Positions 9,601-20,400 of a stretch of 64,000 nucleotides of DNA are shown in pieces. The position numbers and the translations under genes were made by a program. The stretch's first letter is position 1. Every line of letters begins with the position of its first letter. The notes below the pieces were generated by a model. That model searched no databases. It saw only the letters and a program-made list of their open reading frames with translations, and was not told where the DNA came from. Source of the stretch: JANSWY01 sp965243755 (GTDB lineage: Bacteria > Bacteroidota > Bacteroidia > Cytophagales > Cyclobacteriaceae); the NCBI GenBank assembly GCA_965243755.1, contig CBDEVW010000006.1, positions 1-64,000 on the forward strand, in the 5' to 3' direction.

Positions 9601-11247
9601 GGATTGATAACAGATCGATCTCAGGAAATGATTGTGGGGCTGCTTGGAATCCTTAAAAGTGGAGCCGCTTACCTGCCAATAGATCCGAAATTGCCAAAAG
9701 AAAGAATATCATACTTCCTGAAGGCGAGTCAAACGAAACTATTATTCGGTGATCACAGATATCTGGCTGAATATCAAGAAATGGTGAAGACAAGTGACAT
9801 CAAATCAAATTATTTGGACACATGCAGCACCGCGTCAATTGATATTGAAAGAAGCCCATCCGACCTGGCGTATTGCATTTTCACTTCTGGCTCTACAGGA
9901 GTACCCAAGGGTGTTTTAATGGAGCACAAGAGCATTGTCAATTTGGTTGAGGGACTTTCAAACACTGTATACCAGGGATTGAATGATTCACTTCGTGTTG
10001 GTCTTCTGGCATCATATAGTTTCGATGCATCTTGCCAGCAGATTTTTGGAGCGCTATTACAGGGACACGCACTGGTTATCAGTACCGATGAGGAGAGAAT
10101 GGATGGTAACGACCTCTATAAATTCCTCAAAAACAATGCAATTGAAATCAGTGATGGTACACCAACGCACTTTGGAATGTTTTTAAGCAATGTCGATGGT
10201 AAAATAGACCTGCCAGATCTGAAAAGATGGATGCTTGCGGGAGAAGCTTTACCAAAGGGATTTGTAAAAGACTTTTATGACAGAACATTAAATGAAAATA
10301 CTGCGATCTTCAACCTTTATGGGCCAACTGAGACCTGCGTGGACTCTACCTACTATAAAGTAGATCCTGAGCGCCTGGATGAGTTCAACACTATTCCAAT
10401 TGGTCGTCCATTATCCAATGAGAGATTGTATGTCGTTGACAATGTAGGATCTCTGGTTGCACCTGGCGTAGTTGGTGAACTTTGTATTGCAGGTTCCGGT
10501 CTTGCCAGAGGCTATGTACAAAAAGAAGCAGAAAAAGATCGCTTTGTGACCAACCTGGTTGCTGGTGAAGAAAGAGTGTATCGCACAGGTGATTTAGTGA
10601 GATGGTTACCAGATGGTAATTTGGAATACTGTGCTCGTAAGGATAGTCAGGTAAAACTAAGAGGATACCGAATAGAACCAGGTGAAATTGAACATGTGCT
10701 TAATTCTCACCCAGCCATAGTAGGTTCAGCGATAGTATTAAAGAAATTGGAAGAGGAAGAGCATTTGGTAGCTTATTTCGTCTCAGATCAAGGCATAGAT
10801 GATCGGGTGTTGAGAGAGTACCTTTTGCTTTCCCTTCCAGATTATATGATCCCAACCTATTTTGTAGGAATGGAGCAACTGCCACTAACGTCCAATGGTA
10901 AATTGGACAGAGCAGCACTACCAGATCCGGAATTAGCAACTTCTTCCGGTCACCAGCTGCCGGCATCTGAAAATGAAGAAAGGTTGCTGGCAATATGGGC
11001 CTCAGTATTGAACATTGAGGAGGAAAAAATTAGTACCGATCACAATTTTATGGAACTGGGAGGCCACTCTCTCAAAGCCATACAAATTGCCAATAATATC
11101 AAGAAACAATTTGGTATTGAGATCAAGCTGGTTGAACTATTCCAACGGCCGACCATCATTGAGCAGGCCAGGTTCATTGATACCAACCTGTGGTTAAATG
11201 TAAATGACAAGCAGGAAGATAGCGAGCAGCTTGAAATCGAAATTTAA
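3565..11247 (+). CDS. Hybrid PKS-NRPS, fragment 4: KR-ACP-C-A-T-C-A-T
   Basis: This is the largest piece, open from the third frame break to TAA at 11245-11247. Domains in order: KR (NADPH motif VIIGGLGDVG near 3810, catalytic Tyr in IGYASANQY at 4312-4314), ACP (LGGDSL, Ser 4807-4809), C (~4960-6250), A (~6310-7800), T (FFDLGGNSL), C (~8090-9400, HHIISDG), A (~9430-10920) and T (FMELGGHSL). The first C domain reads HHIILDR at 5347-5367, with Arg replacing the usual Gly of HHxxxDG. Specificity codes aligned by hand to GrsA are about DAQDIAFVDK and DAQDMALVDK, closest to the Gln/Glu class (DAQDLGVVDK). The protein ends in EQLEIEI, a plausible short docking motif for the TubC-type domain that opens the next protein. 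Confidence 0.9.
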   Translation, partial: SAIVSAAKVIPQENSHIQVRLLEVEKSTYEVNRGALDQIVSKELNATDEIVSYRGKYRWSQTFEAYPINHSSGRDSRIKDDGTYVIIGGLGDVGYTIAQYLVENFESNVVIVGRSKIPGKAARKKYLESHGEADSMGRKIARVNELEKGKGKLILMQADSTNQEQMNKLVEQVSAKYGQVNGVFHSAGDVSAMSLNLVNSVDSATLTDHFNTKVEGLSVLQNLANDYQPEFVAIVSSTSSILGGIGMIGYASANQYVDSLVASESDNNHTQWLSLNYTYLTKELNEGTGSDQEEGRKNFEKLFQNNGDTGNTSINADESKQVFEHLLSANNAENQIIVSPIDFPSLIERLKTPTESTEETAIEETQEQAAGKRPANQPFVAPVTEVEQKLAKIWESLFGFEIGTSDDFFQLGGDSLGIIKLISQIQKEFGVAIEIGEVFKNTSFAFQLDLIDTGEKAQVINIEKAPLQAYYRQSEVQKGFFILNQMNPDLLCYNNLGVVTFEGDVKFDLCQALFQKLIDTHDILRTSFHVVEGEAVQKIHDQVNFELQLFEDEEQSLDDVIRTFHQPFDLGKPELIRAAICLRKNGQYCILTDIHHIILDRVTFGLIIEDLQALNDNKALVPSRINYTDFSVWQQREEFETLLVKQEEFWLNEFSTLPDSLRLPTDYPRTAINNYNASSVILELSEEENAKLLKICQEEKITMYTLMLSMYYVLLFKLSNQNDIVVGTTVLGRQHEELERVLGVFANTIPIRTQLQPEIDFRAFLNLVKDNALACFSNQDYPFEKMTSKLDLTPNLYQNPLFDVMFEYYNFPEPKVNMFDSELVNIDLPNLTTEFDFCMRVSAKDDDSHVIHLDYRADLYGQETMERFIAYYRSIINSVEANINVKLSDLNLISPEEQKLLIEDFNSTHVEYENEESIVTIFERMVDANADEIAVADQSGNLTYKELNERANQVANYLVSRGVLPGNMVGLLLERSLDMVVGIMGILKAGAGYLPLDPQLSEQRIRYMLDNSRSSFLLTSEQNLEQYTAYLPVQAIDSKEINKQTVNNPELPLGSNDLAYCIFTSGSSGMPKGVMMSQLGVTNLVKGLHEVVYHKYGNKRLNIALLASFSFDASVQQIFGSLLQGHSLYIVDEESRKDGSRLRAFYNENKIDLSDGTPTHLRLFVNANSKNGVLDTLSSWIMAGEELTKELVLKFFDRIGDAVQLYNFYGPTEACVDSTSFTINRDQLDQYDCIPIGKPLPNERVYVTDDFGNLVPRGVIGELCIAGDGLAQRYVGNEALTSEMFDSDWIEWENRVYKTGDLVKWLPDGNLVYHGRIDDQIKLRGYRIELSEITHHLNSHPEISQSVVMVRERAAEKHLVAYYEASQEIPVKEIRTYLGQMLPQYMIPSYYVQMEKIPLTINGKVNRNTLPDFEVSEKEDYVAPSSQMEHRLVEIWSEVLKISPEIIGVNSNFFDLGGNSLSLVFLKNKIQETLQISISLKELIHLKDIENQAIALNEGEQEDYVSIPKAEARAYYPLSSSQKRLYFLSEFDSNSIAYNQPQCFVIKGALDIDKLQNTFQETINRHESLRTRFELIDEEPAQFIDENIQFEIQHFEATSEDCEAIISEFVRPFDLSRAPLMRVGLIRIAENEHLMMFDMHHIISDGISIGLFIRDMMAIYKGETLDPLALQYKDYAVWQQEDERQEAIEKDKLYWNEQLSGLPSPLNLPSDRIRPKVITYKGNLNEFSLNEKQTRGLNSIAEKTGATMFSVVLGVFNVMLCKLSGQNDLIVGTSVAGRNHADIQDVMGVFLNTLPLRNQFTGADYFSDLVLTTYENALSGFEHQNYPYEQLIGDLNLKRDTGRNPLFDVMLEYANFEQPEPDFPGLELTTYNHEYNVSKFDLTLHAYEVKDHLKMDFQYSTDLFDATTIDLFIEYFKRIVDQVIDDRDIRLDNIELLNADQVATIRSLAQSGDEFEIENDIVSAFEKVVESCPTQTALSYRGDILNYQELNERSNQMAHYLISQGVAKGDVVGLITDRSQEMIVGLLGILKSGAAYLPIDPKLPKERISYFLKASQTKLLFGDHRYLAEYQEMVKTSDIKSNYLDTCSTASIDIERSPSDLAYCIFTSGSTGVPKGVLMEHKSIVNLVEGLSNTVYQGLNDSLRVGLLASYSFDASCQQIFGALLQGHALVISTDEERMDGNDLYKFLKNNAIEISDGTPTHFGMFLSNVDGKIDLPDLKRWMLAGEALPKGFVKDFYDRTLNENTAIFNLYGPTETCVDSTYYKVDPERLDEFNTIPIGRPLSNERLYVVDNVGSLVAPGVVGELCIAGSGLARGYVQKEAEKDRFVTNLVAGEERVYRTGDLVRWLPDGNLEYCARKDSQVKLRGYRIEPGEIEHVLNSHPAIVGSAIVLKKLEEEEHLVAYFVSDQGIDDRVLREYLLLSLPDYMIPTYFVGMEQLPLTSNGKLDRAALPDPELATSSGHQLPASENEERLLAIWASVLNIEEEKISTDHNFMELGGHSLKAIQIANNIKKQFGIEIKLVELFQRPTIIEQARFIDTNLWLNVNDKQEDSEQLEIEI

Positions 11248-11341
11248 ATATCAAAACACTCCGAATTTCAGGTAACCAAATAGCTAATCCTTTTTCGGAG
11301 TTATCAACGCTTTGTGTTAGTTAGTTAAGTTCAATTAAGAC

Positions 11342-11370
11342 ACCCTGCCCTCATGGTTCGTGGGCAGGGT
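11342..11370 (+). terminator. Stem-loop between the two large synthetase genes
   Basis: A perfect 9-bp stem, ACCCTGCCC (11342-11350) with GGGCAGGGT (11362-11370), encloses an 11-nt loop. No T-run follows on the + strand, so it is more likely a partial attenuator or mRNA-stability element inside the operon than a full terminator. It lies in the 189-bp gap before 11437. Confidence 0.45.
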
Positions 11371-11436
11371 ACTTAAAACACAACCACTCAGCCCAAATCA
11401 ACAAAAGAACAGTCCAAACTAGAATCATTATTTACG

Positions 11437-14400
11437 ATGGAAGAACTACTATTAAAACTTAAAGCTCACAAGGGGAGCATTAAAGTTGTCGAAGATTCTC
11501 TTAAAATAAGCTTACCAAAAGGTTTCTCAGATACCGATTTGATCGACGAGCTGAAAATCAATAAAGAAAACTTAATTCAGTACATTAAGGATAAAAATGA
11601 TTCTAAAAGAGGCGATACCAACATTCCAAAAGCTACAGTAAAGGAGGCTTACTCACTAACACCCCCGCAGTTGCGGCTCTTCCTGTTGGACCAGTTAAAC
11701 AATGATTCCCTGGCGTACAACCTTCCAGCGGCATTCAGGATTGAAGGACCCCTGGATGCTGAGAAGCTGGAGAGTGCATTCAATTCACTCATTAAAAGAC
11801 ATGAGAATTTACGAACCAGCTTTAGCCTGGATGATGACAATGAACCTTCTCAAAAAATTGCAGAAGACATTGAATTCAGGATTGAGCACTATGAAATTGA
11901 AGGTTCCATAGAGAACACCATCGACCAGTTTGTTAGACCTTTTGACCTGGCTACAGCTCCCTTGCTTCGGGTTGGGTTGATCAAAGAGACAGAGAACATT
12001 CATTATTTTCTGTTTGATATCCACCATATCATATCAGATGGGACTTCCACTGAAATTTTAATCAGAGAAGTCATTCAACTTTATATGGGACTGGAACTGG
12101 ATCCGGTGAAATTACAATACAAAGATTTTTCTGAATGGTTCCTGAGTCCAGCATATCAAGAATCGGTTGCAGGACAAAAGGAATTCTGGAACAAGCAATT
12201 CAATGAATTACCCGAGTCGCTTGAACTTCCCATGGATCATGCAAGACCAAAAGACAGGACCCACTCAGGAGCAACCCTGCCATTTGCAATCTCCAAAGAG
12301 GAGTCTGATCAACTGAATCAAATCGGTAGAAAAAATAGCACTACCTTATTTACAGTGTTGCTGGCTACCTATAGCATCATGCTTTCAAAACTGGGAAACG
12401 CCAAAGACCTGGTAATCGGTACCCCTGTAGCTGGCAGGAAACATGCTGATCTGCAGGACACCATTGGTATGTTTGTCAATACCCTGGCACTACCGACAAA
12501 CTTAGCGGATGACATTTCTTTTAATGCTTATCTAAAGCAGTTGCATGAGCAGGTCCTGGGCTACTTTGATAATGCAGATTATCCATACGAGAAACTGATT
12601 AACGACTTGCAACTGGATCGTGACCCAAGTCGCAATCCATTGTTTGATGTAGTGTTTGCATTACAGAACATGCAAAAGTCATCGATGCAAATGGATGACC
12701 TCACCATCAGCGAGTACGAAAGAGAGGTGACCACCTCAAAATTCGACCTTATGCTGGAAGCCAATGAAATACCTGGTGGAATTAATTTTTCTTTTGGTTA
12801 CGCTACTGAACTGTTTGAGCCATCAACGATCCAAAAGTTCATTGGATTCTTTAAAAGAGTATTGTCACAAGTCTTACAGGATCAACAGGTTTTGATCGGC
12901 GATATTTCATTGTTGTCAGATGAAGAGACGGTTGCCCTTATCCAGGATACAAACACGAAATACCCGGAAACAGCTACTCTGATAAGCCTTTTTGAAGATC
13001 AGGTAGCGAAAACTCCTGACAATGAAGCCGTCATATTCAAGGGAAAATCACTTACCTATAAGGAACTCAATAACCTCTCAAATGCGCTGGCATTAACATT
13101 AAGGGAAAAAGGCGTTGGAAGGGATACAATTGTTGGATTACTAACCGATAAAAACATTCATACTGTAGTATGCCAATTGGGGATATTGAAAGCAGGGGGA
13201 TGCTATCTGCCTATTGATCCAACTTATCCGGAAGAAAGAATCAATTACATTGCTGCAGACAGTGGTATACAGGTTTTAGTGACCAATAAAGACTATGAGT
13301 CACTTCTTAATGGAGTAACGGAAAGAATACTAATCGAAGATGTGGTTGAAACTGCGTCAGAAGAAATACCAAATCCTGAGCAAATCAACCAACCACAGGA
13401 TCTTTGCTACATCATATATACATCCGGTACTACTGGCAACCCGAAAGGCGTAATGGTGGAACACAGGAATGCTGTCAGACTATTTTTCAACGATGAGTTT
13501 CAGTTTGATTTTGATGAAAATGATGTGTGGACCATGTTCCATAGCCATTGCTTTGATTTCAGCGTCTGGGAAATGTACGGGGCTTTGCTATTTGGCGGGA
13601 AGGTCATTATCATCGCTCAGTCAGATGCCAGAGATCCCAATAAGTACCTTGAGATGCTTCAAAACCACAAGGTTACGGTGCTCAACCAGACACCTACGGC
13701 CTTTGATTCCCTGAGGACTGCCTGTGCTAAGGATAATGTAATATTATCAGATCTTCGATATGTAATTTTTGGTGGTGAGGCGCTTACACCCCTCAAGCTA
13801 AAAGACTGGCACGCTGCTCACCCGAATGTGAAATTGGTCAACATGTATGGTATAACAGAAATTACCGTTCATGCCACTTATAAGGAGATCGGAACAGAAG
13901 AAATTGAAAACAATGTCAGTAACATTGGTAAAGCCATTCCTACAAACTCTCTATATATTCTGGATAGCAACAAAAACCTGTTGCCACAAGGAGTGATTGG
14001 TGAGATCTATGTTGGTGGTCATGGTGTGACCAGAGGATACCTGAATAAGGAAGAGCTTACGGCATCCAGGTTTATGGACAACCCATTCAATCCCGGTGAG
14101 CGCCTTTACAAATCTGGTGACCTGGGTAGGTTGTTGGATAATGGAGAAGTGGAATACCTGGGTCGGATTGATAATCAGGTGCAACTTAAGGGTTTTAGGA
14201 TTGAATTGAATGAAATTGAATATCACCTGCTCAAAAATGATCATATCGCTGAAGCGGTAGTGATCCTGAGAGATGCAGACACCAGCCGTCCTTACCTGTG
14301 TGCATATTATGTAAGCAAAGGTGGAGAAGAATTGAATGATCTTCGCAATTATTTGACGGCATACCTGCCCAAATATATGATTCCATCGTATTTCGTTGCA

Positions 14401-17400
14401 CTTGAAGACATTCCGTTCACATCAAATAACAAGATTGATGTCAACAAGTTACCAGCTCCGGATAGCAGCAAAGAAAAGGATGCTTATGTGGCGCCTACCA
14501 ATGAGCGCGAAAAAATCCTGTGCAAAGTATGGGAAGCAGAACTTGGTGTTGAACTAGTCGGAACCAATGACAATTATTTCAGTCTTGGGGGTGATTCTTT
14601 GAAGGCAATAGGATTGGTTTCATCCATCAACAAAGCACTTGGTACAACCTTCACCATTGCTGACCTGTACTCCAATCAAACGATTGCTGAGCTTTTGAGT
14701 ATTGAGAATTCCAGTAACGATGAAGCCATTCAGGCTATGGAAGAGGCAAGGAAGGACCTTGTAGCATTTCAGGAAAAGTACAAAGAAGAAAACGAATTTC
14801 CTGATGCATACGAAGCGGTTTATCCAATGAATGGTGTAGAGATGGGTATGGTTTTTTATACCCTGCAGACCAAATCTGATAATGTCCATGAGATTCTTTA
14901 CCATGAGCAGAATCTTTATGATATGCCTCTAAAGAATTTTGACTTTGATCGGTTCAAAAAAGTAATCAACCTGATTTGTCAGACCCATGGTGAGTTAAGA
15001 AAGGTATTTGACCTGGAAAACCTTGCCCACATCATTAAAAAAGAGATTGATCCTGAAATTAACTTCATAGACATCTGTCATCTGGATAAAACCCAACAGG
15101 AGGAATTTATCAAAGAGAAGATGCATGAGGAAAAACTTCGGGGTACTGAGTTGTCTTTCTCAGTGATATGGAGAATGAATGTCATTAAAATCAGAGAGGA
15201 CTATCAATACTTATTGTTTGACTTCAATCATTCATTGTTTGATGGGTGGAGTTTGTCTTCATTCATGACCGAAATCCAGCGAGTATACCTGTGTGTAACA
15301 GCCAACGAAAACTACCAGCCTCAACCCCTAAAAAGTACCTATGAAGATCAGATTCTCACAGAACTTGCGGCAGGTAAAAAGGAATCAAGCATCAATTATT
15401 GGAAAAAGGAGCTTGAAGAATACACACGTTATGAGTTGCCTAAAACAGGCCAGGAGCATGAATTTGTAAGTACTGAGTTTAATCTTGGCAAAGCATACAG
15501 AAAGCAGTTGGAAGCCATTGCTGCTGAAAACAACACCAGCTTCAAACACATCTGTTTTGCAGCATATATCTACATGCTCAGAATGTTCAGCTATAGCAAT
15601 GACATTACAACCGGTATAGCTACTAACATCAGACCACTGGTACATGATGCAGAAAAATTGCTGGGATGTTTCCTAAACACGATTCCATTTAGGGCAGATA
15701 TACCGGATGGCATAACGTGGAGAGAATATCTGTCATTTATTGAGAATAAACTAAGAGACCTGAAGTATCACGAACAGGTACCATTTCACAAGATTCTGGA
15801 AATCATTGGCGAAGGAAGAAATGAGAAGAACCCTATTTTTGATGTCTTCTTCAATTACATCGATTTTCGCATTTTGAAAGAGCTGGAGCCTGCAGAAGAA
15901 ACAATCGCCGAAGAAGAAACCACCCTTCGAAAAGATTACATGAACGACCATGGTTTGCTCACTACACATATTTTTGCTCATGATAGTGATTTCAACCTGG
16001 TGCTTACTTACTCTACTGCATTCATTTCAGCGGAGCAGGTAAATTCGCTATCGTATTATTTTAAAGGCATATTGGATTGCATTGTCAATAATCCTGATGC
16101 CCTCATTAATAAGGAAACGCTGATCGAGGAAAGCGACCTCTCGAAAGTGTTGCTGACTGAGAGTAATGGCGACAATATCAACTATCCTTCAGATGCAACA
16201 TTAGTAAGTTTGTTTGAAGATCAGGTCAACAGGACTCCCGATAATGAAGCAGTTTGCTTCAATGAAGAAGTGCTGACTTATGCTGAAGTCAATTCACTGG
16301 CCAATGCTGTGGCAGCCAGATTGAAAGAACAAGGGGTTACAAGAGACACGATCGTAGGGCTTTTGACAGACAAGAACCTCTACACAGTGGTATGTCAACT
16401 GGGAATATTAAAGGCCGGAGGCTGCTATCTGCCAATAGATCCGGGTTATCCAAATGAACGCATTGAATACATTGTAGAAGACAGTGGATTGCAACTTCTT
16501 CTCACCAATGAGGGCTTCCAGGAGATCGTACAAAAACCAGTTCAGAAAATTAAAATTGAAGAACTGATTAGTGCTGCTCAGGGAAAAAATACACCTAACC
16601 CAGAACCGATCAACAGTCCTGAGGACCTTTGTTACATCATCTATACTTCCGGTACCACTGGTAACCCGAAAGGAGTAATGGTTGAACACCAAAATGTTGT
16701 AAGACTATTTTTTAATGATGAGTTTCAATTTGATTTTGGTGCAGACGATGTTTGGACAATGTTCCACAGCCATTGCTTTGATTTTAGTGTGTGGGAGATG
16801 TATGGCGCACTTCTTTATGGAGGTAAAGTTGTAATTGTGGCGCCTTCTGATGCCAGGGACCCTTTCAGGTACCTGGAGATTTTGAAAGCACATAAAGTGA
16901 CCGTGCTCAACCAGACACCAACAGCATTTGATTCCCTGCGCAGTGCCTGTGCTCAGAATAACGATACCCTTCCTCATTTGAAATATGTGGTATTTGGAGG
17001 AGAAGCATTAACTCCGGTGAAGCTGAAGGAATGGCAAGCCAGTCACCCTGATGTGAAACTGGTGAACATGTATGGTATTACAGAGATTACCGTTCATGCT
17101 ACCTATAAGGAAATCGGTATGGAGGAAATTTCCAGCAATATCAGCAATATCGGAAAGGCCATCCCTACTAACTCCATGTATTTGTTGGATAGTAATAAGC
17201 ACCTTCAACCTGCTGGGATGATTGGAGAGATATACGTTGGTGGACTGGGAGTAACCAGGGGCTACCTGAATAAGGAAGAACTCACTGCATCCCGGTTTAC
17301 TGAAAATAGATACAATCCCGGCGATCGCTTATATCGCTCTGGAGATTTGGGCCGACTGTTACCTAATGGAGAAATTGAATATTTAGGACGTATTGACAAC

Positions 17401-20400
17401 CAGGTGCAGCTTAAAGGTTTCAGAATTGAGCTTAGTGAAATCGAATATCATTTGCTTAAGCACGAGCAGATTGAAGAGGCAATTGTAATACTACGCGATA
17501 ACAATACGGACCGACCTTACCTGTGTGCATATTATGTGGTCAGGGGAGAGGAGGAACCATCAGACCTGAGGGGCTACTTGGGGGCATCATTGCCTAAATA
17601 CATGATTCCTTCATATTTTGTTGAACTCAACGAAATTCCATTCACCTCAAATAACAAGGTGGCGGTTTCAAAATTACCTGCACCATCGAATGATGTTGTA
17701 AAAGATGCGTATGTAGCTCCTGCGACTGACCGTGAAAAGGCCATGTGTAACATTTGGGAGACTGAGCTTGGTGTCGAGCAGGTAGGATTAAACGACAATT
17801 ATTTCGCGCTGGGAGGAGATTCCCTCAAAGCCATCGGACTGATCTCTGCGATCAATAAAAAAATGGAGTCATCATTCACTATTGCAGACCTGTACTCTTA
17901 CCAGACCATCGGTGAGTTATTGGGTGCTGTCTTAGAAAATAATGAGGAAGAAACTCAGGCAAGGGATGAAGCCAGCAGAGCGCTGAGAGAATTTCAGGAA
18001 AGGTATAAATCCGAGAATGAGTTTTTGGAATCTTATGAAGAAGTATACCCAATGAATGGTGTGGAAATGGGTATGGTATTTCACTCATTGCAAACACAAT
18101 CCGAAAATGTGCATGAAATATTATATCACGAGCAAAACCTCTATGATATACCCGGGGCAGATTTTGACTTTGAAACTTTCCGGAAGGGCGTTCAACTCAT
18201 GTGCGAAAAACATGGAGAACTACGCAAAATATTTGACCTGGAGAATCTTGCTCATATCATCACTAAAAGCATTGAGCCGGAAATAAACTTCATAGATATT
18301 CGACACCTCGACAAAGCAGCGCAAGAGGAGTTTATCAATGAAAAAATGCACGAGGAGAAGGTAAGGGGAACAGACCTGTCCTTCTCAGTCATCTGGAGAA
18401 TGAATGTGATCAAAATCCGGGATGATTATCAATATTTACTTTTTGATTTCAACCATTCCTTATTTGATGGATGGAGCTTGTCTTCCTTCATGACAGAGTT
18501 GCAAAAGGTATGTTTAAACCTGTATGAAGATGAGCACTACATTCCTGAGCCATTGCAAAGCAGCTACGAGGATCAGATTCTGGGAGAGCTAACAGCCGCT
18601 AAAAGGGCTGACAGTGTAGCCTACTGGCAAGAGGAACTTGATAACTATACCAGGTTTGAATTGTCTCCTACAGGTTTGGAACATAGCTATGTACGGGATG
18701 AGATTACTTTTGGTAAAGAATACCGACAACAATTAGAGCAAGTAGCGGAAAATAACAATACCAGCTTCAAGCATATTTGCTTTGCTGCATACATTTACAT
18801 GCTGAGGGTAATGAGTTTTGGAGGTGACATCACTGCCGGAATTACTACCAACATCAGACCTCTCGTTCACGATGCAGAAAAGTTACTGGGTTGCTTCCTG
18901 AATACTATACCATTCAGGGCAAACATACCAGAGCACCTGACCTGGGCAGAATACCTCAATTTTATAGAAAACAAACTTCGTGATCTCAAGTATCATGAGC
19001 AGATGCCGTTTTATAAAATATTGGAAATTGTTAATGAAGAAAGTACCGAAAGGAATCCAATATTCGACGTATCATTCAACTATGTAGACTTCAGAATTTA
19101 TAAGGATTTGGCTGATACCGGAGAAGGGGTAAGCGAAGAAACCACTTCAGTGCAAAAAGCCTATATGAATGATTACGCCCTACTGGGTATCCATATTCAC
19201 GCATTTGACGGAGATTTTAACCTGGAGTTGAATTATTCCACTGCATTCATTACCCAGGAACAAGCAAAGGCATTGTCAGGGTATTTCAAATGCATACTTG
19301 ATCAGTTCATCAATAATGCTACCGTACAAGCTGATAAGCAAACTATTTTAGAGACCAACAAAGGGCTTATTGACCAATTGAAGGCCGTCAATGATACTTC
19401 TGTAGCATTTGAGTCTGACAAACATGTGCTGGACCTTTTCAACGCCCAGGTAGTCGCTAAGCCGGAAGCTACGGCACTGGTCTTCGGAGATACTCAAGTG
19501 AGCTATCAGGAATTAAATGACCGGTCTCATTTATGGGCCAGAAACCTGATAAATAGCGGAATAACGCCTGGGGCAATTGTTGGAATGAGAATGGACAGAT
19601 CTGTGGAGATGCTTACGGCACTACTGGCCATAATGAAAGCCGGTGCAGCTTATATGGTCATTGATGCACAACTCCCCGATTCCAGAGTGATTCATATGCT
19701 TGAAGAAACAGGATGCAGTGGTATCATTTCCAATAAAAATAATAATCCTATAGGGTTGAGTGCATACCAGTGGATCAATGTGCAGGAGCTTGATGAGAAA
19801 AACGAAGCTGTTCAAAGGATTGAATTGCCTCAGGTAAAACAAACAGATTTGGCCTACATCCTGTACACTTCCGGATCTACCGGAAAACCAAAAGGGTGTA
19901 TGATCTCTCATCAGAACTTATACAATTATATTTCCTGGAGCAACGGCCATTATTTTAATGAAGCACTTGACGGCAACTGGGGTCTGATCACACCACTTTC
20001 ATTTGATTTGACGGTGACGGCAGTATTTACAAGTCTCACCAGAGGTAACCAGTTATTCATCTATGATGATAATACCAGCATAGATCAGTTACTTAAAGAT
20101 TGCTTCACTCACGATCAAATCGATACACTGAAGCTTACCCCAACTCACATCACGATTTTGGATGACCTGAACATTAAAAACAGCAATATCCGGACAATCA
20201 TATGTGGGGGTGAACAACTAAAGAGCACTCACATAGATATCATAAAGAAAATCAACCCGGACATTAGGGTTTATAACGAATATGGTCCTACTGAAACAAC
20301 CGTAGGATGCACAGTGGCTGAGATAGAAAGTGGCGATAAAATTTCGATCGGATCTCCGATTGCCAACACCAAAATCCATATCCTGGACAGGGAAAGGAAA

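Noticed and set aside
15226..15246. NHSLFDG domains as heterocyclisation (Cy) domains
   Set aside because: Cy domains carry DxxxxDxxS in place of HHxxxDG; here the catalytic His and DG are kept, and the flanking acceptors (Thr, Asn) are not cyclised in the usual way with their donors.
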